DNA of 64,000 nucleotides, from assembly GCF_963422355.1 (NCBI RefSeq), contig NC_085087.1, positions 8,779,337 to 8,843,336 on the forward strand, in the 5' to 3' direction. Every line of letters starts with the position of its first letter. Position 1 is the first letter of the stretch. This DNA comes from Corticium candelabrum. Taxonomy: Eukaryota > Porifera > Homoscleromorpha > Homosclerophorida > Plakinidae. The notes below the pieces were generated by a model. That model saw only the letters and a program-made list of their open reading frames with translations. It searched no databases and was not told the origin of the DNA. The position numbers and the translations under genes were made by a program. Positions 20,605-40,186 of this stretch are shown in pieces.

Positions 20605-21735
20605 AATACAGTATATTCTGCAGTATATTATACAGTATATTATGCAGTATATTATACAGTATATTATATAGCATATTATACATTATGTATACAGCATATT
20701 ATACAGTATATTATACAGTATACATATACAATATATTATACAGTATATTATACAGTATACATACAGTATATATACAGTATATATACAGTTTATATACAGT
20801 ATATGTACAGTATATATACAATATATTATACAGTATATACAGTATATTATACAGTATATTATACAGTATACATATACAATATATTATACAGTATATTATA
20901 CAGTATACATACAGTATATATACAGTATATATACAGTTTATATACAGTATATGTACAGTATATATACAATATATTATACAGTATATACAGTATATTATAC
21001 AGTATATTATACAGTATACATATACAATATATTATACAGTATATTATACAGTATATATACAGTATATTATACAGTATATTATACAGTATATTATACAGTA
21101 TATACATTATATTATACAGTATATTATATAACATACATACTATTAAAATATATATACAAATATACGGATACGTATGTATGCATGTATGTATATGTATGTA
21201 TGTATGTATGTGTAATTTCACACAAAATTAGATTTGCCACTTAGAGTAAACAATTCGATGCATGCATGTACACACTGCATGTCGATGTACAGTTGAATTT
21301 AGCTAAGTAATACTAAAACTGACCGAAAATGATTTTAAAAATAAAATGATTATATTATGGATGACATTACCTGTCGTCCAATTTACTTGAATTCGATTTG
21401 TAGTTAGACGATGTTCAAGCTGTGAGCCCTCTTGGAAAACTTTCAATTCGCTACACTGTAGTGTTGATAATGTCTGTGGTCGTCACTAATCTTGGTCGAG
21501 GCTTATTTTAGTAAATTTACAGCGATCACCGTCGTGTGGTCCTGATATGGAGTCCCGTCTCAATGCAGCCATCACTCGGTGCGGAATTGTGTGTGTATCT
21601 GTAAGAAACTGTTGTAACTGTAAGCGATGCATTCTAAACGTTGTCTTGGTGGGTTTAGTTGTCGCGCGGAACGCCTACCTACCCACACCCACGCTCACCC
21701 TAACTTAGCCCCCCCAAAAATCGCCCTCACCAGGT
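20605..21735 (-). repeat. Right inverted arm with satellite array
   Basis: The satellite (20605-21130) reads ACAGTATATTAT here, the reverse complement of the left and middle arrays. It is followed by the reverse complement of the left unique arm (21135-21735). Confidence 0.75.
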
Positions 21736-21896
21736 CTAGATAGAACAAACACGGATGTTTCTTGTTTCTACGAACGGACTACCACGTAAAAGGATGTCTA
21801 CAAGGAGGCGGACATTGGAAGAATAACAAGGATCTAGACTGATGTAACGCTACTAGAACACTACGACCGAGTCTCTCAAAGACCAATTATGCAGAA

Positions 21897-24260
21897 ATGA
21901 TGTCTTCAAAACAGTTTCAATGTATACAATCTGCGTACATGAAGTTCACCGATTCTGATCGCGGACAGACGGCAGCGTTTTGGATGTCGTACTGCTATAC
22001 GATTGAACTACTGCTGCAGTTTGTTCGTTCCACTCGGATTGGAGACTGGTCTCTCCACTTGCATTGCCTTCACGACATGATACCATGGATGTTTGCACAC
22101 GACAGAACAAACTACTGTCGGTATCTCACTGTCTACTGGTACGACATGGTCTCTCTTGCAGAAACTCATCCGGACGCTCACGCTCTGTTAGAAGCAGGAG
22201 AGTTTGCTGTCCAAAGGTCTCATAACGTCTTCGCACAAGTACCCGTTGACATGGCCATCGAACAATCTATAAATCGCGATACTAAAACCAAAGGAGGAGT
22301 TCTAGTGGTAGTAGTCTGAGATGCGGAGCCGTTCAGAGATGGATCGCCACAGCACATGACCGTGCAGCCATAACTGCGGCTTGCCACAGTTTGGCTGGCA
22401 TTTCAAAAGAGTCTGATAGAAGCAAGCGACACAAAGATTTGACGCGAATAAAGCGAGACGAAGATGATGTTCAGAGTGTAATTGGTACGTTTGAACGTTG
22501 GTCTAATCCATTCGAGGCGTCAAGCTGCGTTGTGAACATTTCATCTGGAATAATGGCTCCACCTGACGTCGCGAACGACCTCTTGCAAGCGTACCAAATA
22601 GGAAGCACACATGCCGAGAAGTCTGTTCACGAACGCTTGTGTAGTGGCAGTGTTGGATTTTTTGACAAGCTGCAAAAGTTGAAGCTGAAAACTTTCTCAT
22701 CGATGGCCAAGACAGTCACAGTCAGAGCTAATTCTCGTGATGTAGCACTAGAGGCTGACAGCAGCTTCTTTTCACGAATGTTTGCAATTTCGACGAGTAG
22801 GAATGTTGACTTGCGGATGGTCCTTTCGTTTTCCCTAAGTGCACTGCCATTGAGTTTGGCTTCATCGCAAGGTAATTTGAATAAAACAACCAAGTCTTCT
22901 TTACTGCCTCTCTTGGAAAGCCATGGCTCCCCGGTAGAAAACATTGGCAGAGCAGCACTGCTAGTCGACGCAATGGCTACCATTCAATCACTTACTAGGC
23001 CCACAGGCACTCTTCGAGATCTTGCTTTTCAAATTCTTCGCTCAGTATTAGGCACTCGCGACCACGATCAGCTTTCTCGTGTTGACTTTGTCATAGATCG
23101 CTATCCATCCGTATCCATCAAAGACGCAGAGCGCAGCAAGCGTGCCTCTGCCGGCGTTATTGTTTCCCATATTATTAATGCGTCTCGGCGATGTCCAAAG
23201 CAGTGGAAGAAGTACCTAAGCTCTGGAAACAACAAGAGTGCTCTGTTGGACTCTTTAGTAAACGAGTGGACTTCTTCTTGCTACAGTAGGATGCTCAAAA
23301 ACATCAATTTTTATGTTTGTTCCGGAACCGGTCGTGTCCGCTTGACATCTACCGACAGTGAACAGATATCGCGGTCAGAGGTTCTTGAGCTAACGTGCTC
23401 TCACGAGGAGGCAGACACAAGACTCTTCCTACACGCTGCGCACGCTGCACAATCTAGAGAATCGACTACCATCATCAAATCTCCAGACACCGACGTTGCT
23501 GTCATTGGCATGTATGCAGCCTCTTTGGATGTTTTCGTCATGTTCGGTTACTGTGGCTAACGGGTATCAAGGACCGGCGGCGTTTCGTGCATTTGTCGAG
23601 GCTAGCCCACGCGCTTGGAACAGAAATATGCAACTCTCTTCCAGGATATCGTGCATTCACTGGTAGCGATACTACGAGTGCATTCTATGGTAAAGGCAAA
23701 AAGCGGTCTTTTGAAATTCTAATAAAAGATCGTACAATTCAGGCAGGCATGGCAGGACGAGGAGTAGCCCCTGAATGCTCGTTAGACACTCAAAAAAGTT
23801 GCGAATTGTTTGTTTGTCGATTGTATGGACAACAGAACTGCACATCTATTAATGAAGCAAGGTACAAAATCTTTTGCGCTAAGGCTCCTGCGTGCCAGAA
23901 CCTCCCCCCAACAGCCGATGCCCTGTCACTGCACGTCAAACGGACCAACTACCAAGCCTACATTTGGAAACATGCTCTCCAAGCGTTTCCTGCCGTCGGA
24001 AGTTGTAATGAAGACGGTTGGATTGTGTATGGACAAGAAAAATAGAAATCAAGTGGATGAGCCAGCCCCCAGCACCAGATGCAATTCTAGAAGTACTTGA
24101 CTGCAGCTACAAAACTGGTCGCAACAGCAATCGCTGCGGTTGTTTTAAAAATGAACTGAAGTGTACAGAAATCTGTCGATGCGAGAATCGCAGTAACTGT
24201 GACCGGGGAGAGGACGACACCAATGCTGTAGATATTCATAATGTTCCTATTGATGATGAT

Positions 24261-24292
<32 letters not shown>

Positions 24293-24326
24293 TGATAGTG
24301 ATAGTGATGATACCGCTGAGAATTAA
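21897..24326 (+). pseudogene. CXC-domain protein family, copy 1 (possible PIN-like nuclease motifs), frameshifted
   Basis: Segments in order: 21897-22305 (FWMSYCYTIELLLQFVRSTR, GDWSLHLHCL, DRTNYCRYLTVYW, NRDTKTKGG); about 22305-23545 (AVQRWIATAHDRAAIT, LLVDAMATI, RVDFVIDRYPSVSIKDAER, SCSHEEADTRL-like block, IIKSPDTDVAVIGM); about 23546-24040 (GIKDRRRFVHL, FTGSDTTSAFYGKGKK, RTNYQAYIWKHAL); about 24030-24326 (cysteine-rich CXC segment, then an Asp-rich tail). Frameshifts near 22305, 23545 and 24040 break it. I know this as an uncharacterised, multicopy animal family. The spaced acidic residues (DAM, EEADTR, SPDTDV) recall PIN/FEN-type nucleases, and the CXC segment recalls tesmin/TSO1 DNA-binding domains; both are inferences. 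It starts 160 bases outside the right inverted arm. Confidence 0.65.
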
Positions 24327-25040
24327 TTCAGTTAAGATAGCAGCGTATCGTCAGACGGAGGATTGACAGCGTAAATATCACAGCGACCTAGAGCTGCCAA
24401 TTTTGAGAGTTTTATGTAAGAAATGTGGTATTAATAAATTAGAAATGCAATATTGGGCTGACTTTGGTGTAGAAAATAATTTACTTAGTTCCCAAACGTC
24501 TTTTGAATGCTACTACGTATGGTGCAACCTCGGACAACGGACCGTCAGCGCTGCTTAAATTAAAATATTTAACTACAGCTAAACGGACACTTTTCGCAAC
24601 GGGGGACAAGTGCAGAAATGCTGTACTTGGACATGTCTATCATTTGGTGATAAGAAACTTGTTTCTTCACGAGGGTGGAATGGGACTTGTTTTCTGAAGC
24701 CTTTTCTTGACCTTGGCCCATGGACTATTAGCACAAAGACTTACAACGAATAGTGTTATAAATTAATTAATTTATAGCAAACGCGGAAATTGCCCGGATT
24801 GCTGCGCATAACAATGAAAACCAGGATCTAACTGCACACGCATGCGCAAACCTGTTAGGTGTCCACGTGACTAATTACAGGACTTGATTCAATTAACGAA
24901 TATAAACACCGGAAACGTAACGTCTAGCGCAAAATTGCACTGTTTTTTTAGGTCGGCAGAGCGGTTATTTCTTAGACAAATCAAAATGTCAATAACACTT
25001 GTCATCTCGACGTCTGTCTGCTTTACTAGAGCATCTCTCT
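24327..25040. other. Intergenic, no feature seen
   Basis: About 700 bases between the CXC-family copy and the start of the first duplicated receptor unit. Short frames only, without recognisable motifs. Confidence 0.5.
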
Positions 25041-25248
25041 GAGAATAACGCTGGCGACTTGCCAGTGCCCTACGCGGGCTTTCCGACCAATGACAGCGCG
25101 ACGTTTCACTCTCCAGACCCAATCACGCGCTCTGATTGGTCGATAAGTAACCCTATTAGTACGACTGTAGAGTAGTCTCCGCCAGTCTAGCTACTGCGTT
25201 CGTCCAGAGTGCAGACGTTCGGATCCTTTCTGCTCACGTGCGTTCGCC
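25041..25248 (+). promoter_or_regulatory. Promoter of LDLR-like gene B
   Basis: This block is nearly identical upstream of C (40380-40589) and D (47991-48199) and marks the left end of the duplicated unit. It carries CCAAT motifs in both orientations (GACCAATGAC, CCAATCACG, TGATTGGTCG) and CACGTG close to the start codon. No TATA box is evident. Confidence 0.6.
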
Positions 25249-33561
<8,313 letters not shown>

Positions 33562-33833
33562 CGAATCCTTGAGAGAATAGTTTTGTTCCTTTGGTAGTCT
33601 AGTGTTGTTGACCTTGAAAACGTTGAGTTTACCAATCATCATCATCATCATCTGATCACGTGACATCAATACTGACAAGCAATTTCGTTTGCCATTTAAA
33701 TTAGCATAGTTCTTTTGACTGCATGTAAGATACATGAATTAGTACATAATAGGACACACAAGTTACCTTAATTGTAGAAAAATGAATGTTAGAGAAAGAA
33801 ATTGATATTATTGTGTGGAAGACATCTATTTTA

Positions 33834-33850
33834 AATAAAAATATAATAAA
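33834..33850 (+). terminator. Poly(A) signals of gene B
   Basis: Two AATAAA hexamers (33834-33839 and 33845-33850), about 280 bases after the stop codon. Both also occur after C; in D the second is altered to AATAAT. Confidence 0.6.
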
Positions 33851-34040
33851 GTCACGTGGTTCTCTAATGAGTAATGCGCGCGATAGAAACGTTTCCAGGC
33901 ACGTGGAGTAGCGCGCGTACTAAAGATTACCATCTAGATGTTGCGTGCCTAATCCCACGCCTCAGACGTCAAGGTGAAAAAGGTCATCTTGTGGTAAGCA
34001 GACAAACTAGAGGATTGCGGACTGTGTTGATGAGATGTGT

Positions 34041-35723
34041 GTCATAATTCCGTCAGCTGGGCTGCGCTAACTCGTCATATTTATGATATCATGTTTCCAC
34101 AACTAATTTACATCGCAGCCCAGCCGACGACACGCGTCAAGTGTGTCATAATTCCGTCGGCTGGGCTGCGATATCATCGACCAGCCGACGAAACGACTTT
34201 TGACACACATGGCGCGCCATGTTATGTTATGTTATGTGTTAAAAGTCGTTTCGTCGGCTGGTTGATGTCGATTCGTCGGCTGGTTGATGTCGTTTCGTCG
34301 GCTGGTTGATGTCGTTTCTTCGGCTCATTGATGTCAGCGGGTGGCCTCAGGGTGCGTGACCATTTCGTCCATTCCATTTTCAACAATTGAATAAATATTG
34401 AATTAGAAATTGAAAATAGCCTAGAAGTTGCTTGTAATCTCAATATTCAATTCTATTAAAAATTAAAATTGACTGATTGACAAACTATAATTATCTGCGG
34501 ATTATAATAAATATTGAAAACATACTTAATTTCTAAACAATTTTCTATTTCAATTCAATGCAATATTGAAATTGCAAGCACGTTAGTTTAATTTTCAATG
34601 TTAAATTCAATAATCAATTTAAATTTAATTTAATTTTAAATTATTTTTATTTTAAATTTAAATTTTAAAAATTAAATTTTGAATTTTGAATTTGCATGGC
34701 CAATTTGTCCATTCCATTTTTAATTTTTGAGACAAATTAAAAATTGAATGTCAAATTAAAAATTGACTGGCGTTGTTTGTTTTTACCTGCGAATTTTCAA
34801 CACTTGCTGTGTCCACTGTGGACGCGGGCCCCCGCCACACGCGGGGAAGTCCCTAGAGGCACTAACCTTAGTGGATACAACAGATCAACAATTCACAGGT
34901 AAACACTTTGTGTTATGATAAGGTTCTTACAGGCCTGTACAGGCACCTCTACACGTTGTTGTAAACATTGTTGTCTAGAGATGTACGCATGTTAATTAAC
35001 ACGTCGTAGCTTGTTGTATCCACTAGGGTGCCTGTTATAAGAAAGCCTTTATACAGCCTTTAGGGACTTCCCCGCGTGTGGCGGGGGGGGGGGGCGAGTC
35101 CACAGTGGACACAGCAAGTGTTGAAAATTCGCAGGTAAGAGCAAACAACGCCAGTCAATTTTTAATTTGACATTCAATTTTTAATTTGTCTCAAAAATTA
35201 AAAATGGAATGGACCAATTGGCCATGCAAATTCAAAATTCAAAATTTAATTTTTAAAATTTAAATTTAAAATAAAAATAAAATTTAAAATTAAATTAAGT
35301 TTAAATTGATTATTGAATTTAACATTGAAAATTAAACTAACGTGCTTGCAATTTCAATATTGCATTGAATTGAAATAGAAAATTGTTTAGAAATTAAGTA
35401 TGTTTTCAATATTTATTATAATCCGCAGATAATTATAGTTTGTCAATCAGTCAATTTTAATTTTTAATAGAATTGAATATTGAGATTACAAGCAACTTCT
35501 AGGCTATTTTCAATTTCTAATTCAATATTTATTCAATTGTTGAAAATGGAATGGACGAAATGGTCACGCACCCTGAGGCCACCCACTGACATCAATGAGC
35601 CGACGAAACGACATCAACCAGCCGACGAAACGACATCAACCAGCCGACGAATCAACATCAACCAGCCGACGAAACGACATCAATGAGCCGACGAATCGAC
35701 TTTTGACACACATGGCGCGCCAT
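34041..35723. mobile_element. Foldback-type element of about 1.7 kb between gene B and its ankyrin neighbour
   Basis: Most of the element is its own reverse complement: the arms (about 34190-34880 and 35030-35723) pair outward to a shared end CGACTTTTGACACACATGG beside the palindrome CATGGCGCGCCATG on the left. Subterminal tandem repeats of about 21 bases (CGTCGGCTGGTTGATGT core) number four on the left and five on the right. The centre has GC-rich arms (GCGTGTGGCGGG and its complement). No protein is encoded. C (near 47350) and D (near 56945) show the uninterrupted site, which proves an insertion. Confidence 0.85.
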
Positions 35724-35815
35724 AATTGTATTGAGAGCGCGTGTTGAGTGAAATTGTCGTTTGTGAATGAAATTGGAAGGATTTATTGTTATTGATGTGT
35801 TACTGTTATGTTAGA

Positions 35816-36097
35816 ATGAGTGGGAGAGACATCACAGCATTGAATAGCCAACTACTGGACGGTGTGAGGAGCAAGTCACGTGATGAGGTTGAACGACTTT
35901 TGGTTGTAGGAGCTGAAGTTAATGCGTGTAATTATTGTGTATGTTATTGATTGAGTGACTCGTTATATTGTTGATAACAATTCCCTCTAATGTAGGGATT
36001 GACTGTACTGATGGAAGCTTGTGATAATGGCTCCAAGTCATTAGTTGAGCTTTTGTTGTGTAGAGGGGCAAATGTAAGCAGAACTGATTATATTTTG
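35816..36097 (+). pseudogene. Ankyrin-repeat gene next to receptor B, cut by a retrotransposon
   Basis: Exon 1 35816-35938 begins MSGRDITALNSQLL and includes DEVERLLVVGAEVNA; exon 2 35996-36097 gives GLTVLMEACDNGSKS then LVELLLCRGANV. Both are typical ankyrin half-repeats, and the splice phases match. The third exon known from the D copy is missing because a Ty3-type element starts at about 36170. Upstream, E-boxes (CACGTG) and GCGCGC motifs at 33851-33920 may have been its promoter before the foldback insertion. The rest of the gene is not in the window. Confidence 0.6.
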
Positions 36098-36171
36098 GTA
36101 AGTGTTGATAGTGAATGGGTAAGTGTTGATAGTGAATGAATGAATGAAGAGAATGAGATTTAAATGATGTT

Positions 36172-37980
36172 GTAGGGTAGACTATGTAGTATGAGTATAC
36201 GGGACACTAGACTAGACTACTAGTAGACTGTAGGCGTTGCTTCTCCTAGTGAAATATAGACGTATAACACATTACATGGTGTCAGGAGTGTTGTATTGAC
36301 TTGCGACAAGAGCAGAACAATCGACACAACATGTCAGGCGATGAGCATGAGCTAGAGGTCCCCGCCGCACTCGAGACGCAAGTTGACGCACACGCTATGG
36401 AGCCAGCTGCAGTCACAGGCACAGTCATAGAACAAGCGACAGTACCGATGCCAGGACCACTCAGAACGAAAGGATTGTTATCCCAGAACTGGAGAGACTG
36501 GCAGCAGGTTTGGAATTTCTATGAGATAGTGGCGTGTCTCAATTCCCAGACAGATGATTACTGTCTGGCGACATTCATAACTTGCATCGGGCATGCAGGA
36601 CTGAGCATATATAACAGCTTGCCGTTCGCGAACAATGCAGAGAAGAGAGAGATGGCCAAGATATTGGAACTAATGGAGGCCCACTGCATTGGAGAAAGAA
36701 ACGTGACGTATGAGAGATTTGTCATGGATAGGAGACAACAACAGCCAGGCGAGACGTTTGATACTTTCCTAACCGTAGTAAAGGAAATGGCGCACAGATG
36801 TCAGTTTGGAGATAAAACTGATGAAATGTCAAGGGACAAAATTGCTTTGGAGTCCTCGATGATAGCCTGAGGAAGCAATTGCTTCAGAAGAAGGGGTTGA
36901 CTTTAACATCCTGCGTAGACGTGTGTAGAGCCCATGAAGCAACTGTGAAACGAATGAAGGATATGGGAGCGAATGGAGATGATGATGTACATGTAGTTAG
37001 ACGCTTCAAGAAGACGGTGAAGTCCAAGCCTAGGAAGACAGCAGGACAACCAAGAACACCCGAGAAGTCCAGATACGAGTGCAGTTACTGTGAATTGAAA
37101 CATGCAAGAGGACGAGATAACTGTCCAGCAAACGGGAAGAAATGTAGCAAGAGCAGCAAGATGACTTATTTCGCGAAGAAATGTAGATCAGACACAGCAG
37201 ACAAGAAAGCAGTTCATTGCACACAACAGAGTAGTGATGAAGACGATATGTTGTCATTGACTCTTATTCAGGAAGAAGGTGTCAATCAATTCTGTACAAG
37301 GGTATCAGAAAGATATTTTCATTGATGAAAGTGGGTGGAACAAACGTCAAGTTTCAGTTAGACACTGGGGCAACTTGTAATGTCATTCGGAAAGAAGATG
37401 CGCCACCAGGAACAAAAATTGAGCCCACAGAGCAACAATTGTTTATGTTTAGCAAGACCAAGCTCAAAGCAGAAGGCAAATGCAATATTTCTCTATGAAA
37501 CCTGAAGAATCACAAGAAGTACAGGGGCAGCTTTGTTGTTGAAGGGGTGACATCCTCTATCATCGGAGCTAGGTCTGTACAGCAAATGGGGTTAGTAGAA
37601 ATCAAGTATGACAAGATACGAGCAATGGAGGAACAGAGGAGAGACCAGCAACAAAGAGATATTGATCACCCAGGACTGACATTGGCAGATCTGACTGCAA
37701 GATTCAAGAATGTATTTGAGGGTGAAGTAGGTCGACTGGGCGAGAAGTTGCAATTTGAAGTTGACGAGACTGTGCAACCAGTACAGTTACCAGTCTGAAG
37801 AGTTGCTGTTGCAATGACACTTAAGCTGAAATCAGAATTAGAGAGACTGGAAAGGCTGAAAATAATTGAGAAACAGGAAGCACCAACGAAATGGGTGTCG
37901 CACATGGTTGTGGTTCGGAAGCCAAACAATCACATTAGAATATGCTTAGATCCAAATCCTCTCAATAAAGCTTTTAGTCC
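36172..37980 (+). mobile_element. Truncated Ty3/gypsy-type LTR retrotransposon
   Basis: A likely 5' LTR end (...ATTACA, 36276) is followed by a primer-binding-like TGGTGTCAGGAG. The gag-like frame 36301-36870 has the matrix/capsid features of the group. About 36879-37325 carries a CxYC...zinc-knuckle-like basic segment. About 37320-37500 has a protease motif (LDTGA). About 37540-37980 leads into the first reverse-transcriptase block (HIRICLDP). Stops and frameshifts lie between these parts. Sequence homologous to the rest of pol ends abruptly at about 37980. No 3' LTR was recognised, so the copy is 3'-truncated and dead. Confidence 0.75.
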
Positions 37981-38424
37981 CGGGGGCCCATCCCACAAAA
38001 GTTGTTTCTTTCGTGTGCTTTTGTTGCAGCCGAGAGTACGAGTTAGTTTTGACATGTGCAACTGCTGTTATGTATTTTTAGAAACATTTTTGTAGTGTTT
38101 TTGTTTACTTACCGGTGTCCCAAGTTCTCGTTTTGAAACTAACCCGTTTTCTAAGGAAAGGTCCCGTATATAATGACAACCAAGCAACTGCAAACTCACT
38201 TACATGCAACGCACGCTTATGAAATTTGTCTGGTATACGAGTACAAACATAGTTGATGTAATGATGTAACGAAATAATGTCGAATACGGATGTGGAACGA
38301 CAACACGAGGCGATTGTGAGATTATTCAACCCGGATGTGAGATCATGTGTGATGATGACTCATCCTGGATACGATATTGGTAACCGTCAATGAGGTCTGC
38401 AAATCATTTAGATGCTCCGGTTTC
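37981..38424. other. Unassigned segment between two transposon remnants
   Basis: Begins with CCCGGGGGCCCATCCCAC exactly where retrotransposon homology stops. No coding sequence or repeat recognised. Confidence 0.4.
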
Positions 38425-39930
38425 CATACAGAAAACCTAGATGAGCTGCTGTGTCTCCCTGAGTTTATTGCATTGAAAGACAAATTTACTCAATACTTCT
38501 CAGAGCTGCAAAACCCTGTCGCCAAATTTTAATTGGCTAATGTATATTTCTATGGTTAACGTGTTTGCTGAATTTTTATTCAAGCAACAAGATTGGGCGA
38601 TTGGCGTCTTCACCTTGACTGCATACGGCAAATGCTTCGATGGTTTTTAGCGTATGACCGTATAAACTACAGCAGGAACTTATCACTCTACTGGTGCCAA
38701 ATGATGACGTTGCCTGTCTCTCATCCTGAAGTTTACAAAAAAATTTGGATGGAGAATTTGGCGTTCAGTGAAGTCACGTCCCATTTAGTCAGGTAGCAGT
38801 CGATCAAACCATCGAACAAACGGTCAATTGACATACAAAAACCAAAGGAGGAATCATAGGTTTCAGTGCGAAACCCAAATGCTGTCCAACGCTGGATGAT
38901 CAATGCTCATCAGAGAGCAGCAATTACAAGCAGATGTCGAGAAATGGCAGGTCTAGAATCTACAGAGACCACCAATCATCAAGACTGCTCACCCAGTCGA
39001 ATTGCGAAAGACAAAATATGCGTTGAGAGTCTAATGAAAACGTTTTTGGCTGTTTCGACTGTTTTTCCGGAGAATGGGTCTACTCTCTATAATATCGTAT
39101 CTGGCGTTGTAGCAGACGAAGATGTTCAACGCGATCTCACTGAAGCCCATCCAATCGGTGACACTAAATTCATTGAGTTTGTGAAGTCTCGTCTGTCATC
39201 ATCAGATGTGCTATTTTATGATCCGATTAATTAATAAACTAAATTTGAAAACATTTTCTTCTCTTCAATTAAAATCACTGGACGTGAAGTGATAGTACGA
39301 GCAGACCGTGACCTGTTTGCACGACTTCTAATTGTGGCACAAAACCGTGCTCTCGACATCAAAGACGTTCTTCGATACGAACTCGGTCCAATGCCATGGT
39401 TACTTGCTTCTGTTGACGGGAGTCTGGTAAAAACAAACAAGGCAAAATTAATGGAATGTATGGAAAATAACACTTTACATGTTGAACAAATTTTACCTAA
39501 TGTGGCAGTGATGATTGATGCGATGGCTATTTTACTGAAATATTACCAGTCCACCAACTACTTTCCACAACTTGGCAATTATGATCTTTGATAAGATAAC
39601 TGCACAAGGTTATAAAAGAGTTGACTTTGTGACGGACCAATATCCAGATCTGAGCATAAAAACGTGTGAAAGGAGGTCAAGAGGTCGACAGGGGCTCCTG
39701 AAGATCAAAATTGACACTCGGTCTAAAAAATGTCCTCTGCAATGGAAGAAGTTTCTGTCGGTCAATTCCAACAAAGAAATATAGTAACATTTCTTGCCTC
39801 AGAATGGAGAGAAAACTTGTTTGCTGAACGACTAAAACATTGCCACCTGTTTCTAGCTCACGGCACAAAGTGCAGTCTAGTGACCAGTGGTGATGGACGA
39901 GTAGTTGAAGCAACTGATGTTCCCTCTCTG
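38425..39930 (+). pseudogene. CXC-domain protein family, copy 2, truncated
   Basis: Follows copy 1 in order: FIALKDKFTQYF, GDWRLHLDCIRQML, YDRINYSRNLSLYW, KTKGG, NAVQRWMINAHQRAAIT, then IDAMAILL and RVDFVTDQYPDLSIKTCER, and finally LFAERLKHCHLFLAHG. Many frameshifts and stops separate these pieces. It breaks off before the HEEADTR, SPDTDV and CXC parts, at a perfect hairpin (39911-39963). It is clearly diverged from copy 1, so the two are independent insertions or an old duplication. Confidence 0.6.
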
Positions 39931-39963
39931 AAGTGCTCACATTCAGAGAGGGAACATCAGTTG
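39911..39963. repeat. Perfect 22-base hairpin at a rearrangement junction
   Basis: CAACTGATGTTCCCTCTCTG plus AA (39911-39932) is exactly mirrored at 39942-39963 across a 9-base loop. The left arm belongs to the CXC-family frame; the right arm is its inverted copy and leads directly into the gene A fragment. Confidence 0.95.
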
Positions 39964-39965
39964 GG

Positions 39966-40186
39966 AATTCAGTAGCTGTTGCTGTGGGAGGTGCCTTTTG
40001 TGGTCTTGTTGTCATAGCGATTATCATCATTGTCGTCATTCTTCTAGTACGAAATTTGAAGTAAGTCTGTGTTTGTAGTTTTTGATTTGTCACGTAATGT
40101 GATTTTTTGTGTCTTGTGCTGATTGATTGTTTGGTTAATTTGATTAGAGGGAAAGGTTCGGTCAACTTTGATAACCCTGTGTATCA
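39966..40186 (+). pseudogene. Stranded fragment of receptor gene A (membrane span and FDNPVY exons)
   Basis: About 220 bases are nearly identical to gene A 14208-14427: the 3' part of exon 17 (VAVAVGGA...VILLVRNL), the whole intron 17, and exon 18 up to FDNPVY. A few substitutions and one extra T distinguish it. It lacks the rest of the receptor. Presence of the intron shows a DNA-level copy and not a processed one. Confidence 0.9.

Larger units (their letters stand above)
15645..21735. mobile_element. Structure of about 6.1 kb with long inverted arms enclosing a tyrosine-recombinase gene
   Basis: Sequence from about 15645 to 16580 reappears as its reverse complement at about 20605-21735. 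It runs outward from satellite DNA, through TTAGCTAAATTCAACTGTAC and the GTCGTCTAACTAC region, to an end with TCGCCC...TCACC. Internally there are further satellite arrays, palindromes and a decayed Crypton-type recombinase. Cryptons normally lack terminal inverted repeats, so either this is an unusual YR element or two copies of a separate repeat happen to flank a Crypton. Confidence 0.6.

Noticed and set aside
16268..21130. CRISPR-like repeat arrays
   Set aside because: Units are contiguous, with no unique spacers, and the genome is eukaryotic.
23810..24100. Separate gene in the third frame of the CXC-family copy
   Set aside because: It overlaps the conserved frame and only appears because of a nearby frameshift.
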